A stretch of DNA of 64,000 bases from contig NZ_LMFP01000003.1 of the NCBI RefSeq assembly GCF_001426885.1, positions 1,175,701 to 1,239,700 on the forward strand, in the 5' to 3' direction. The notes beneath the pieces were generated by a model. That model saw nothing but the letters and a program-made list of their open reading frames with translations. It ran no database searches and had not been told where the DNA came from. Shown here in pieces: positions 9,631 to 18,227 of the stretch; positions within the stretch are counted from its first letter, which is position 1; each line of letters opens with the position of its first letter. The position numbers and the translations under genes were made by a program. This stretch comes from Pelomonas sp. Root1444 (GTDB taxonomy: Bacteria > Pseudomonadota > Gammaproteobacteria > Burkholderiales > Burkholderiaceae_C).

Positions 9631-11120
9631 TCACCACCCCCGCCTACCAAGACCTCGCGGCGCGCCAGCAGCGCCTGCATCGCCTTTCGCACCTGCAGGC
9701 CATCGCCCAGTGGGACCAGGCCGCCAACATGCCCGCCAAGGGCAACGAGGCGCGCAGCCTGGCGCTGGCCGAGATGGACGGCCTGCTGCACCAACTGGCC
9801 ACCGACCCGGCGCTGGCCGGCCTGCTCGACACGGCCGCCGCCGAGCCGCTGGACGAAACGCAGCGCGCCAACCTGCGCGAGATCCGCCGCGCCTGGCGGG
9901 CCGCCAACGCCCTGCCGCAGGCGCTGGTGGAGGCCAAGAGCCTGGCCAACAACCGCTGCGAGCACGCCTGGCGCACGCAACGCCCGGCCAACGACTGGGC
10001 CGGCTTCGCGCCCAACCTGCGCGAGGTGCTGAAGATCGCGCGGCAGGAGGCGGAGTTCCTGTCGCAGAGCGCCGGCCTGTCCAAGTACGACGCACTGCTG
10101 GACATGTACGAGCCGGGCATGCGCAGCGCCGACGTCGAACGCGCCTTCGCCCCGCTGCGCCAGTGGCTGCCGGGGCTGATCCGCGACGTCATCGCCAAGC
10201 AGTCCACCGAGGCCGTCATCGAACCGGTCGGCCCCTTCCCCGCCGCGGCGCAGAAGGCGCTGGGCCTGGACGCGATGAAGCTGATGGGCTTCGACTTCGC
10301 CGCCGGCCGCCTGGACGAGAGCACCCACCCCTTCTGCGGCGGCGTGCCCGAGGACGTGCGCATGACCACGCGCTACCGTGAGGACAACTTCCTGCCCAGC
10401 CTCATGGGCACCATCCACGAGACCGGCCACGGCCGCTACGAGCAGGGCCTGCCGCGCGAACTGCTGGGCCAGCCCATCGCCCGCGCCCGCTCCATGGGCA
10501 TCCATGAAAGCCAGAGCCTCTCGTTCGAAATGCAGCTCGGCAGCCACCCGGCGTTTGCCGGCCTGCTGTCGCCGCTGCTCATCAAGCACTTCGGCGACCA
10601 ACCCGCCTTCGAGCCCGGCAACCTGCACCGGCTGCTGACCCGCGTGCAGCCGGGCTACATCCGCGTCGACGCCGACGAGGTCACCTACCCCGCCCACATC
10701 CTGCTGCGCTTCGACATCGAGCGCGCGTTGATCGAAGGCCAGGCCGAGGTCGACGACATCCCGGCCCTGTGGGACGCCAAGATGGCCGAGCTGCTCGGGC
10801 TGGACACGCGCGGCAATTTCAAGGACGGCCCGATGCAGGATGTGCACTGGCCGGCCGGGTTGTTCGGCTACTTCCCCTGCTACACGCTGGGGGCGATGTA
10901 CGCGGCGCAATGGTTTGCGACGATGCGGGTGCAGCAGGCCGACCTGGACGCCCGCATCGCCCGGGGCGAGTTGGGCGGCGTGTTCGACTGGCTGTCCAGC
11001 CATGTCTGGCAGGCGGCCAGCCGCTACGAGACGCCGGAACTCGTGCAGCGCGCCAGCGGCGAGGCGCTGAACCCGGCGCACTTCGAGGCGCACCTGCGCG
11101 GCCGGTATCTGGGCGCCTGA
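9627..11120 (+). CDS. Carboxypeptidase Taq family (M32) metallopeptidase
   Basis: 497 residues, typical of M32. The zinc motif is HETGH (264-268), followed by GRYEQGLP and a downstream glutamate in ARSMGIHESQSLSFE, the third ligand region. The C-terminal LRFDIERALIEG and GNFKDGPMQDVHWPAG blocks are characteristic. It removes C-terminal residues from peptides in the cytoplasm with broad specificity. The ATG at 9627 overlaps the yqaA stop; the frame is open further upstream only within yqaA. Confidence 0.95.
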   Translation: MITTPAYQDLAARQQRLHRLSHLQAIAQWDQAANMPAKGNEARSLALAEMDGLLHQLATDPALAGLLDTAAAEPLDETQRANLREIRRAWRAANALPQALVEAKSLANNRCEHAWRTQRPANDWAGFAPNLREVLKIARQEAEFLSQSAGLSKYDALLDMYEPGMRSADVERAFAPLRQWLPGLIRDVIAKQSTEAVIEPVGPFPAAAQKALGLDAMKLMGFDFAAGRLDESTHPFCGGVPEDVRMTTRYREDNFLPSLMGTIHETGHGRYEQGLPRELLGQPIARARSMGIHESQSLSFEMQLGSHPAFAGLLSPLLIKHFGDQPAFEPGNLHRLLTRVQPGYIRVDADEVTYPAHILLRFDIERALIEGQAEVDDIPALWDAKMAELLGLDTRGNFKDGPMQDVHWPAGLFGYFPCYTLGAMYAAQWFATMRVQQADLDARIARGELGGVFDWLSSHVWQAASRYETPELVQRASGEALNPAHFEAHLRGRYLGA

Positions 11121-11203
11121 GGCCCCTCGCCCGGCGCTTTGCCCGCGATTGCAGACGCCGAGGAGCGAAGCCCCTCGGGGCGGTTCAGGCGTTGGCCGCC
11201 GGA

Positions 11204-11803
11204 TCAGCCGGCTGTCGCGGCGTTGGTCTTGGCGCGGTGGATGCGCGCGCTCTGGCGGTTCTCGGCGCGCTGCACGTGCCGCTGCTCGGCAGCGCCGACA
11301 TGGCCATCCGCAGCGGCGTGCGCCTCGGTACGGTCCACCCGGGCCTGGCCGCGCTCCATGCGGGCGGCGTCGCGCTTCGTCAGCGAGCCGTCGGCCAGGC
11401 CGGACTCGATGCGCTTTTCCTGGTTGACGTTGCGCTGCACGTCGGCCTGCATGCGCCGGCTGGAGGCCGACTGCGGGTTGCCATCGACGCCGTTGTACTC
11501 GGCCGCCGCGATGTCGCGGCTGGCCTTGTTCTGCGCGGCGCGCAGCTGGCGGCGCTCGGCGGCACTGAGGTGGCCGTCCTTCATGCTTTGGGTCTGCAGC
11601 TTGTCGACGCGGGCTTGCTCGCGCTCGAGGGCACCGGCTTCGCGCGTCGTCAGCGTGCCGTCGTGCAAGCCGTTCTCGATGCGCTGTTGCTGGTTGACAT
11701 CGCGCTGCACGGTGGTCTGCGCGGTGACGGGCGCGGGCGTCTGGGCCATCGCGAAGGGTGTCAGCAGGGCGAGGGCGGCGGAGGCGATCAGGGCGGTCTT
11801 CAT
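11204..11803 (-). CDS. Exported protein with duplicated EF-hand-like domain, unknown function
   Basis: 199 residues. An N-terminal signal peptide (about 1-20, ending AMAQ) is followed by two tandem copies of a unit of about 70 residues. Copy 1 starts QRDVNQQQRIENGLHDGTLT, copy 2 starts QRNVNQEKRIESGLADGSLT. Each continues with a helix EREQARVD or ERGQARVD and then DGHLSAAERRQL or DGHVGAAEQRHV. The DG-L-T/S and DGH-E pieces look like half EF-hand loops (DxDG...E) but lack a full ligand set. The protein is highly polar, Gln/Arg/Ala-rich, and presumably periplasmic. The start is the ATG at 11803 with GGAC/AGGA upstream. It may bind cations or simply be structural; no function can be given. Confidence 0.75.
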   Translation of the reverse strand: MKTALIASAALALLTPFAMAQTPAPVTAQTTVQRDVNQQQRIENGLHDGTLTTREAGALEREQARVDKLQTQSMKDGHLSAAERRQLRAAQNKASRDIAAAEYNGVDGNPQSASSRRMQADVQRNVNQEKRIESGLADGSLTKRDAARMERGQARVDRTEAHAAADGHVGAAEQRHVQRAENRQSARIHRAKTNAATAG

Positions 11804-11947
11804 GTCGAGGTCCTTTCTTTCAGCGGTCAGCGACAGCTGGCCTGCGCATTTCAACGCCCGCGCCATGCCCGGGCTGACGCTCGCCCCGGCCGCTCCGTGA
11901 AAGGACGTAACACCGGACAGCTTGCCGACAGCACCCGTGCGCGCCCC

Positions 11948-11980
11948 AAAAAAATAGGGCCGCTTCTGCGGAAGCGGCCC
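11948..11980 (-). terminator. Rho-independent terminator (minus strand)
   Basis: A 10-bp perfect stem GGGCCGCTTC/GAAGCGGCCC with a 4-base loop (11957-11980) is followed on the minus strand by a T-rich run (11948-11956). It would end transcription coming from lpxC and the small membrane gene at 12184-12369. Confidence 0.85.
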
Positions 11981-12183
11981 AAGTTCGGTTCGAACGATCT
12001 CTCTTGCAACCAACGGCGCTTCCCCGGCCCCCCGGCCATCTCCGCGCGTGGCACCCGGTGTCTTGTTCTCTCCGGGCTGGGCCGCCGCAACTCGTTGCTG
12101 CGACCGTGACGCAATTCTGAGCACCTCGCGCCGCAATCGCATCCCCGCAAGCCAAGGGGAGAGCCCTCCCGCCGTGAACGGAT
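11981..12183. other. Non-coding stretch between terminator and small membrane gene
   Basis: With the terminator, this forms a 380-bp gap (11804-12183) between genes. Short open frames on both strands cross it but have no family signature and no convincing ribosome binding site. I see nothing else here apart from the promoter space of the exported protein at 11804-11947. Confidence 0.5.
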
Positions 12184-12369
12184 TCACAGCAACAGCGCCA
12201 ATCTCTCCAGGATCAGCACGGCAAAGAAGGCCAGCGCGGCGATCAGCGTCCATTTCATGATGACCAGCCCCATGCGCCGCCAGCGCGCCTGGCCGGTCGC
12301 GATGGCGAAGGCGAAGCAGACGACGGCCGAGAACAGCAGCAGGCCGACCAGGAGGCGGGCGATCATCAT
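12184..12369 (-). CDS. Small two-helix membrane protein downstream of lpxC
   Basis: 61 residues starting MMIARLLVGLLLFSAVV. There are two hydrophobic helices (about 3-25 and 38-60) joined by a basic loop GQARWRRMG. It starts 10 bp after the lpxC stop and ends before the terminator at 11957, so it is the distal gene of the lpxC transcript. A function is not recognisable; small membrane proteins behind lpxC occur in related genomes (from memory). Confidence 0.7.
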   Translation of the reverse strand: MMIARLLVGLLLFSAVVCFAFAIATGQARWRRMGLVIMKWTLIAALAFFAVLILERLALLL

Positions 12370-12379
12370 GCCGACGCCC

Positions 12380-13315
12380 TCACCAGGCCGGCGCCAGCTC
12401 GGCGAAGCCCTTGGGCGCCGCGCGCTCGTCGTCGAAGGTGACGACCTCGTAGGCCGCCGGGTCGGCCAGCAGCGCGCGCAGCAGCTTGTTGTTCAGCGCA
12501 TGCCCGCCCTTGAAGGAGGTGTAGGCCGCCAGCAGCGGCATGCCGGCCACCTGCATGTCGCCGATGGCGTCGAGGATCTTGTGCTTGACGAACTCGTCGT
12601 CGTAGCGAAGCCCGTCGGCGTTCAGCACCTTGTAGTCGTCCACCACGATGGCGTTGTCCATGGAGCCGCCGAGCGTCAGGCCGCGCGAGCGCATCAGGTC
12701 GATGTCGGCCGTCATGCCGAAGGTGCGCGCGCGGGCGATCTCCTTCTTGTAGGTGCCCGATCCCATGTCGAACACGAACTGGCTGCCGGTGGCCGCCACG
12801 GCCGGGTTGTCGAACTCGATCTCGAAGCTCAGCGTGTAGCCGTGGTGCGGCTCCAGCTTGGCCCACATCAGCTTCTTGCCCTCGCCCTGGCGCACCTCGA
12901 CGGGCTTCTTCACGCGCAGGAAACGCTTGGGGGCGTCCTGCATGACGATGCCGGCCGACTGCAGCAGGAAGACGAAGCTGGCGGCCGAGCCGTCCAGCAC
13001 GGGCACCTCGTCGGCGTTGATGTCGATGATGAGGTTGTCCAGGCCCAGCCCGGCGCAGGCCGACAGCAGGTGCTCGATGGTCTGCACCTTGGGGCCGCCC
13101 GGGTCGCCGCCCGGGCTGATGGTGGTGGCCATGCGGGTGTCGCTGACCGACATGACGCCGACCGGGATGTCCACCGGCGGGCACAGGTCGACGCGGCGGA
13201 AGACGATGCCGGTGTCGGCGGGCGCCGGGCGCAGCGTCAGCTCGACCTTCTGGCCGCTGTGGATGCCCACGCCGACGGCGCGCGTGATCGACTTCAGGGT
13301 GCGTTGCTTGACCAT
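12380..13315 (-). CDS. lpxC: UDP-3-O-acyl-N-acetylglucosamine deacetylase
   Basis: 311 residues, the usual LpxC length. Zinc ligands are visible: His82 in [11 protein letters not shown], then His245 and Asp249 in [11 protein letters not shown]; catalytic His272 lies in FKGGHALNN. LpxC commits UDP-acyl-GlcNAc to lipid A synthesis in the cytoplasm. In many proteobacteria it closes the dcw cluster directly after ftsZ. Here it is still codirectional but separated from ftsZ by a 4.8-kb insert. The sensor kinase stop is only 19 bp upstream. Confidence 0.98.
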   Translation of the reverse strand: MVKQRTLKSITRAVGVGIHSGQKVELTLRPAPADTGIVFRRVDLCPPVDIPVGVMSVSDTRMATTISPGGDPGGPKVQTIEHLLSACAGLGLDNLIIDINADEVPVLDGSAASFVFLLQSAGIVMQDAPKRFLRVKKPVEVRQGEGKKLMWAKLEPHHGYTLSFEIEFDNPAVAATGSQFVFDMGSGTYKKEIARARTFGMTADIDLMRSRGLTLGGSMDNAIVVDDYKVLNADGLRYDDEFVKHKILDAIGDMQVAGMPLLAAYTSFKGGHALNNKLLRALLADPAAYEVVTFDDERAAPKGFAELAPAW

Positions 13316-13334
13316 GCCTGGGATTGTCCCAGGA

Positions 13335-15296
13335 TCAGGCCGGATTCCCTCTGTCTACGGGCAATCGCAGCGATAGCCGGGTCCCCATGCCCGGCGTCGA
13401 GTCGATGCGCAGCTTGCCGCCCAGCCGCTGGGCACGCTTGATCTGGCTCTTCAGGCCGCGGCCGTGCTGGATGGTCTGCAGGTCGAAGCCGGCGCCGTCG
13501 TCCTCGACGCGGATCTCGACATAGCTGCCGTGGTGGCGCGTGACCATGCGCACGCGGCTGGCGCTGGCGTGCTTGAGCACGTTGTTCAGCGCCTCCTGCA
13601 TCAGCCGCAGCACGTGCAGCGCGTCGGGCGGCTCCAGCCAGGCCAGGGGCGGCAGGTCCTGCACGTCCCATTCGAGCTTGAGCCCGCCGATCTGCAGGCG
13701 CTTGCCGAGCCGGTAGCGCATGGTGGCCAGCAGCGAGACAAGGTCGTGGCCGACCGGCTCCAGCGAGTCGATGACCAGGCGCAGGTCATCCACGCATTCG
13801 CGCAGCACCTCGACGCATTGTTCGTGCGACATGCTGCCCTGCTCCATCGCAACCAGCGCCGACAGCAGCGACGAGCCCAGGCCGTCGTGCATGTCGGCCA
13901 TGATGCGCTGGCGCTCCAGCAGCAGCGCCTGCTGGCGTTCGACCTCGCGCAATTGCGCGTTCTGCGCCTGCAGCACCGAGACCTGCTCGTCCAGGTCCTC
14001 CTGCAGCTGGCTGTTCTCCGCCTGCACCTGCTCCACCGTGCCGACGTAGCGGCGCTGCACGGCGTGCAGGAAGCTCAGCATGACGGCCAGCGTTGCGAAC
14101 GGCATCAGGAAGAAATGCTCGGGCCAGGCCCAGCCGGCCAGCACGGCCAGGTCGTGGGCGCCGATCAGCACGCCGATCACCAGCGCCGCGGCCATGAGAC
14201 GCAGCTCGGGCCGGCGCTCGCGCCAGGCCAGCCACGCCACCCAGGCGGTGCCGACCGCCGCGACGGCGGCCGTCACGGCGTACTGCAGCACCACCATGTC
14301 GAGCTGGCGCAGCCACAGCGGCATGCTCAGCACGCTGACGATCAGGACGCTGGCCATCAGCGTCTGCTCCAGCCACTTGGCGCGCCGGCTCGCGAAGCGC
14401 AGCGCGAACAGCACAGCCGTCAGCATGACCCAGCCCATGGAAGCATGCGTGGCCCACCAGAACCAGTCCTGCCCCCACTGCGAGACCGGCAGGCTGACGT
14501 AGTAGTGCAGGTTGCGCACCAGCCAGGCTGCGGCGCCCAGCGCGAACAGGCCGTAGATGGCTTCGGGCCGGCGCAGCCACAGCGTCAATGCGAACAGGCC
14601 CAGCACGGCCAGCGTCAGGCTGACGGCTTGCGGCAGGCCGGTCTGCGCGCGCACTCGCCACAGCCAGCGCTTCTCCAGCTGGTCGCGCGGCCCCACCCAG
14701 ATGCGCGACACCGCGTGATAGCTCCCGGCCGGCACCGGCAGCGCAACGACCAGCTCCAGCCCCTTGGCTCCCGCGCCCGGCAGGGGCAGCCAGAGGGGCT
14801 GCACCCACTGCTCGCGCTCGGCATGCTGGTTGTCCAGCAGCGTCTGCCAGCCTTCGTCGGTGCGCATCAGCACCGCCGCCGACAGCGTCACGAGGCGAGG
14901 CAGGTAAAGGCCCAGCGCCTCATCACTGCCCGGCGGGATCTGCAGGCGATACCAGCGCATCTCGTAGCCCCGAACGTCGTTGACCATCGCGACGCCGGGC
15001 CGCGGGCGCACGTCGGGCAGGGTCACCGGCCGCCACGCTGCGGCGTCGTCGGGGGGCAGCAGCTCGACCGGCACGTTGAGGCGATCGCCGCCCGCGACGC
15101 TGTGGTGGCGCAGCGCCGCCCACCAGGCATCGAGCTGCGTGCGCGTCCATGCGCTGGTGGCCAGCTCTGCGGCCGCGGAGCCGTCGCCGGCCGGCCTGGC
15201 GCTGGGCTGCGGCAGGCGCTGCGCCAACACCGGCAGGCAGGCACCCAGGGCCAGCGTCAGCACCCAGGCACGCAGCAGGACGCCCAGCTCAAGCAT
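13335..15296 (-). CDS. 7TM-DISM sensor histidine kinase (NarL/HisKA_3 type), orphan
   Basis: 653 residues from the ATG at 15296. A signal peptide is followed by a periplasmic beta-rich domain (about 30-205) like 7TMR-DISMED, about seven transmembrane helices (about 210-410), a Gln/Glu/Leu coiled coil ([14 protein letters not shown]), and a HisKA_3 dimerisation helix [13 protein letters not shown] with phospho-accepting His470. The HATPase follows: N box [11 protein letters not shown]1 DDGAGFD, G2 GRGLKSQ. It probably senses an extracellular ligand. No response regulator is adjacent, so its partner lies elsewhere. It ends 19 bp before lpxC on the same strand and could be co-transcribed with it. 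The start is uncertain, because the frame is open further upstream. Confidence 0.88.
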   Translation of the reverse strand: MLELGVLLRAWVLTLALGACLPVLAQRLPQPSARPAGDGSAAAELATSAWTRTQLDAWWAALRHHSVAGGDRLNVPVELLPPDDAAAWRPVTLPDVRPRPGVAMVNDVRGYEMRWYRLQIPPGSDEALGLYLPRLVTLSAAVLMRTDEGWQTLLDNQHAEREQWVQPLWLPLPGAGAKGLELVVALPVPAGSYHAVSRIWVGPRDQLEKRWLWRVRAQTGLPQAVSLTLAVLGLFALTLWLRRPEAIYGLFALGAAAWLVRNLHYYVSLPVSQWGQDWFWWATHASMGWVMLTAVLFALRFASRRAKWLEQTLMASVLIVSVLSMPLWLRQLDMVVLQYAVTAAVAAVGTAWVAWLAWRERRPELRLMAAALVIGVLIGAHDLAVLAGWAWPEHFFLMPFATLAVMLSFLHAVQRRYVGTVEQVQAENSQLQEDLDEQVSVLQAQNAQLREVERQQALLLERQRIMADMHDGLGSSLLSALVAMEQGSMSHEQCVEVLRECVDDLRLVIDSLEPVGHDLVSLLATMRYRLGKRLQIGGLKLEWDVQDLPPLAWLEPPDALHVLRLMQEALNNVLKHASASRVRMVTRHHGSYVEIRVEDDGAGFDLQTIQHGRGLKSQIKRAQRLGGKLRIDSTPGMGTRLSLRLPVDRGNPA

Positions 15297-15388
15297 CCCT
15301 ATGAAACCTTCTAGGCATTGACATGGGGCGCGAGCATGCCACAGGGGTGCGGCGCCGGGCCAACCGCCCGGGCGGCGGCAGCGACCGT

Positions 15389-15952
15389 TCAGCCGCCGCC
15401 GGCCGGCACGCTCTTGCGCGCCGCATCGCGCAGCTCGCGCGACAGGCCGGTGTCGCCCACCGCGCGCGACAGCAGCAACGCACCGACCAGCGTCGACAGC
15501 ATGGCCAGCGCCTCCTCGCGCCGCCCGGCGGCGTCGCCCGCGGGCATCTGCGCCTGCAGCGTCGCGACCAGGCTTTCGACGCCGTCGGCGAACACCTCGC
15601 GCACCGCCGGCCCGCCGCGCGCCGCGTCGCCCGCCAGCGCCACGAGCCCGCAGCCGGCACCGATGCGGTCGCGGTGGGCGTCTGACAGATAGGCCTTGAC
15701 CCAGGCTGCGAGGCCGCGGTCGGTCTGCTTCTTCCACTGCTCGCGGTTGGCCTCGAGCGCACGCCGAGTGGCCTGGGCCGCGAGGTCGTCCTTGGACGTG
15801 AAGTGGCCGTAGAAGCCGCCGCGCGTCAGGCCCGCGGCCTGCATCAGGTCGTTCAGGCCGATGCCGTCGAAGCCCCGCTCGCGAAACAGCTGGGCGGCGT
15901 TGTCGAGGATGCGTTCGCGGTTCTCTTCGGCCTGGGCGCGGCTGACCTTCAT
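15389..15952 (-). CDS. TetR/AcrR family repressor
   Basis: 187 residues starting MKVSRAQAEENRERIL. The N-terminal TetR helix-turn-helix is clear: DNAAQLFRERGFDGIGLNDL then MQAAGLTRGGFYGHFTSKDDL (parts given separately). The C-terminal ligand domain ends KSVPAGGG. Its start faces the divergent hydrolase/MFS genes across 146 bp holding a long palindrome (15974-16020), so it very probably represses both directions and is released by a small molecule. The ATG at 15952 is chosen at the conserved N-terminus. Confidence 0.92.
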   Translation of the reverse strand: MKVSRAQAEENRERILDNAAQLFRERGFDGIGLNDLMQAAGLTRGGFYGHFTSKDDLAAQATRRALEANREQWKKQTDRGLAAWVKAYLSDAHRDRIGAGCGLVALAGDAARGGPAVREVFADGVESLVATLQAQMPAGDAAGRREEALAMLSTLVGALLLSRAVGDTGLSRELRDAARKSVPAGGG

Positions 15953-15973
15953 CGCGGTCTCCTGGAGGACGGT

Positions 15974-16020
15974 GTTGACACAGTTTATATGTTGATCGAC
16001 ATTTATATCAATCATGTCAA
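15974..16020. promoter_or_regulatory. tetR/hydrolase divergent operator and tetR promoter
   Basis: An AT-rich 47-bp island in GC-rich DNA. Outer arms GTTGACA (15974-15980) and TGTCAAC (16014-16020) are perfectly inverted. Inside, TTTATATGTT and GACATTTATA around a GATC centre form an imperfect dyad matching 7 of 10 positions. On the minus strand TTGATA and TATAAA are spaced 16 bp apart, a good sigma-70 promoter for tetR that the dyad would cover. This is the expected architecture for TetR autorepression. Confidence 0.7.
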
Positions 16021-16098
16021 CCGACATGAAACCTGTAGATGACCCACCCATTGCCGAGCCGGCCCACGCGGGTCGGCGCAGCCGCCGCGGAGATCGCC

Positions 16099-16923
16099 AT
16101 GCCCCCTGCCCTTGCCGCCCTTGCCCCATCGCTTGCGGCCCATGTCGACGGCCGCCTGGCGGCCGCACGCCACGCCTTCTCGACGCCCGAACGCATTGCC
16201 ATGAGCGCCGACGACAAGGCCGCACTGGCCCACGCGGCCGAGCCGCCGCTGCGCCACGAGGGCATCAAGCTCGCACGCTGGACGCTGGGCCGCGGCCCGC
16301 GCGTCGTCCTCGTGCACGGCTGGAACGGCCGCGGCTCGCAGCTGCTGGGGTTCGCGGGCGCACTGGTCGATGCCGGCTTCTCCGCGACGCTGTTCGACCT
16401 GCCGGGCCATGGCGACTCCGGTGGCCATGCGTGCAGCGTCGTGCATGCCGGGCGGGCTCTGCGCTCGCTGCTGGCCGCAACCGGCGAAGTGCATGCCATC
16501 GTGGGCCATTCGATGGGCTCGGCGGCGGCGCTGCTGGCCTTCGCGCGCGGAACGCAGGTGCGACGCAGCGTGCATCTGGCCGGCCCATCGTCGCTCACGC
16601 CCATGGTCAAGCGGCAGGCCGCAGCGCACGGCCTGGGTCCCGAGGAAGCCGCCGCGTTCGCCGGCTGGGTGGAGGGTTTCATCGGCACGCGGCTGGCCTA
16701 TGTTGACCTCGACCGGCTGCAGCACGGCCTGCGGCATGCGGGCCTCATCGTCCACGACCCCGAGGACCGCACCGTGCCCTTCGCCGCGTCGCAGGCGCTG
16801 CACAAGGCCTGGCCCGGCGCGCGGCTCGAACCGGCCCCGGGGCTCGGGCATCGTCGCCTGGTGGCTGACGCCGACGTCGTCTCGCGCAGTGTGGCGTTCA
16901 TCGCCGAGGACGCCGCCGCATGA
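16099..16923 (+). CDS. Alpha/beta hydrolase
   Basis: 274 residues from the ATG at 16099, chosen because GGAG lies 6 bp upstream; an in-frame ATG at 16039 would add 20 residues. The fold is shown by VVLVHGWNGRGSQ (oxyanion loop, 69-81), DLPGHGDSGG (100-109), and the nucleophile elbow GHSMG with Ser138. A candidate acid is Asp220 or Asp223 in VHDPEDRTVP, and the histidine is His251 in GLGHRRLV, giving a complete triad. The substrate is unknown. Its TGA overlaps the MFS start (ATGA), so the pair is one operon under TetR control. Confidence 0.88.
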   Translation: MPPALAALAPSLAAHVDGRLAAARHAFSTPERIAMSADDKAALAHAAEPPLRHEGIKLARWTLGRGPRVVLVHGWNGRGSQLLGFAGALVDAGFSATLFDLPGHGDSGGHACSVVHAGRALRSLLAATGEVHAIVGHSMGSAAALLAFARGTQVRRSVHLAGPSSLTPMVKRQAAAHGLGPEEAAAFAGWVEGFIGTRLAYVDLDRLQHGLRHAGLIVHDPEDRTVPFAASQALHKAWPGARLEPAPGLGHRRLVADADVVSRSVAFIAEDAAA

Positions 16924-18113
16924 GCAACGCGAGCGCCGTGCCGCGCCCCTGGCTGCTGACGCTGGCCGCGCTGTCGGCACTCGCCACGCTGTCCACCAAC
17001 ATCCTGCTGCCTTCGCTGCCCGTCATCGCGTCGGCGTTGCAGGTCGACGAAGCCGCATTGGCCGCGGCCGTGCTCGGCCTGTTCCTCGCGGTATTCGCGC
17101 TCGCCCAGCTCGTCGTCGGGCCGCTGTCGGACCGCCTCGGCCGCCGGCCCGTCGTGCTCGGTGGCCTGGCCATCTTCGTCATCGGCAGCGCGATGTGCGC
17201 GGCGGCCGGCGCGCTGCCGCTGCTGCTGGCCGGCCGGGCGCTGCAGGCCATGGGCGTGGCGGCGGCCTCGGTACTGGCGCGTGCCGCCGCGCGCGACCGC
17301 TTCGAAGGCGCGCAGCTCGCCGCATTGCTCGGCCGCATCATGGTGGTGATGGCCGCCGCGCCCGGCTTCTCGCCCCTGCTGGGCGGCCTCGTGCAGGCGG
17401 CGCTGGGCTGGCGCGCATTGTTCGCCGTGCTGATGGTGGCGGGCCTGGCGCTGGCGGCTGCTTATGTGGGCATCGTCGGCGAGACGCTGCCGGCCGAGCG
17501 GCGCCGCCGCCAAAGCGCCGGGGCGTTGGCACGCGGCTACGTCGCGCTGCTGTCCGACCAGCGCTTCATGCGTCCGGCGCTGGCCACCGCGGCCATCCTG
17601 GGCGCGCTGTTCGCCTTCTTCGGCACCGCGCCGCTGGTGCTGGCGCGCGACTTCGGCTTCTCGGCGTTGCAGGTGGGCCTGTTCTTCGCGACATCGGTGT
17701 TCGTCGTCTTCGCTGCGGGCCGGACGGCGCCGCGCTGGACGGCGCACTGGGGCGCACCCGCCGTGCTGCGCCTCGGCGCGGCGCTGGCCATGCTCGGCGG
17801 CGTGGCGATGCTCGCCAGCGGCGCCGCAGGCCTTGCCGGCTTTGTCGTCACGGCCTGCCTCTTCCTGTTCGGCATGGGGCTGGTGTCGCCCACCGGCACG
17901 GCGCTGGCGTTGACGCCGTTCGCATCACAGGCCGGCCAGGCCTCGGCGCTGCTGGGTTTCCTGCAGATGGCCGCCGCCGCGCTGCTGACGACGACCGCCG
18001 CGACGCTGCCCGGCGCCCGCATGGCAGCGCTGGCGCTGGTGCTGGCAGGCGGCGGTTTGCTGGCCCTGCTTTCGGGCGCCAAGCGCGCGGCCGCAACGGC
18101 ACGTCCGTCATAG
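16920..18113 (+). CDS. Bcr/CflA-type MFS drug efflux transporter
   Basis: 397 residues with 12 predicted helices. The MFS signature between helices 2 and 3 is GPLSDRLGRRPVVLGG. The N-terminus LSTNILLPSLPVIA and the motif APGFSPLLGGLVQ are typical of the Bcr/CflA drug:proton antiporter subgroup. It sits behind the hydrolase with an ATGA overlap and under a TetR-type repressor, suggesting inducible efflux of a compound that the hydrolase may also modify. A second, unlike Bcr/CflA member is at 41651-42862. Confidence 0.9.
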   Translation: MSNASAVPRPWLLTLAALSALATLSTNILLPSLPVIASALQVDEAALAAAVLGLFLAVFALAQLVVGPLSDRLGRRPVVLGGLAIFVIGSAMCAAAGALPLLLAGRALQAMGVAAASVLARAAARDRFEGAQLAALLGRIMVVMAAAPGFSPLLGGLVQAALGWRALFAVLMVAGLALAAAYVGIVGETLPAERRRRQSAGALARGYVALLSDQRFMRPALATAAILGALFAFFGTAPLVLARDFGFSALQVGLFFATSVFVVFAAGRTAPRWTAHWGAPAVLRLGAALAMLGGVAMLASGAAGLAGFVVTACLFLFGMGLVSPTGTALALTPFASQAGQASALLGFLQMAAAALLTTTAATLPGARMAALALVLAGGGLLALLSGAKRAAATARPS

Positions 18114-18183
18114 GAGTGGCCGAGAAGCGGCGCGCGTCATCCAGCGCCGGTGACACGAACGCGCAACAGGGCCCCAAATGGCA

Positions 18184-18211
18184 AAAGGGCGAGCCACAAG
18201 GCCCGCCCTTT
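18184..18211 (-). terminator. Terminator after ftsZ, possibly bidirectional
   Basis: Perfect 8-bp stem AAAGGGCG/CGCCCTTT with a 12-base loop between the converging MFS and ftsZ genes. The A-rich and T-rich feet of the stem and the adjacent TTTTGCCATTT on the minus strand fit termination of the dcw transcript. The plus-strand side has fewer Ts. Confidence 0.7.
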
Positions 18212-18227
18212 CATGGAGAGCGGAGAT

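Noticed and set aside
11820..12260. Several short frames on both strands between the exported protein and the lpxC transcript
   Set aside because: They are GC-driven, have no conserved motifs and are crossed by the terminator.
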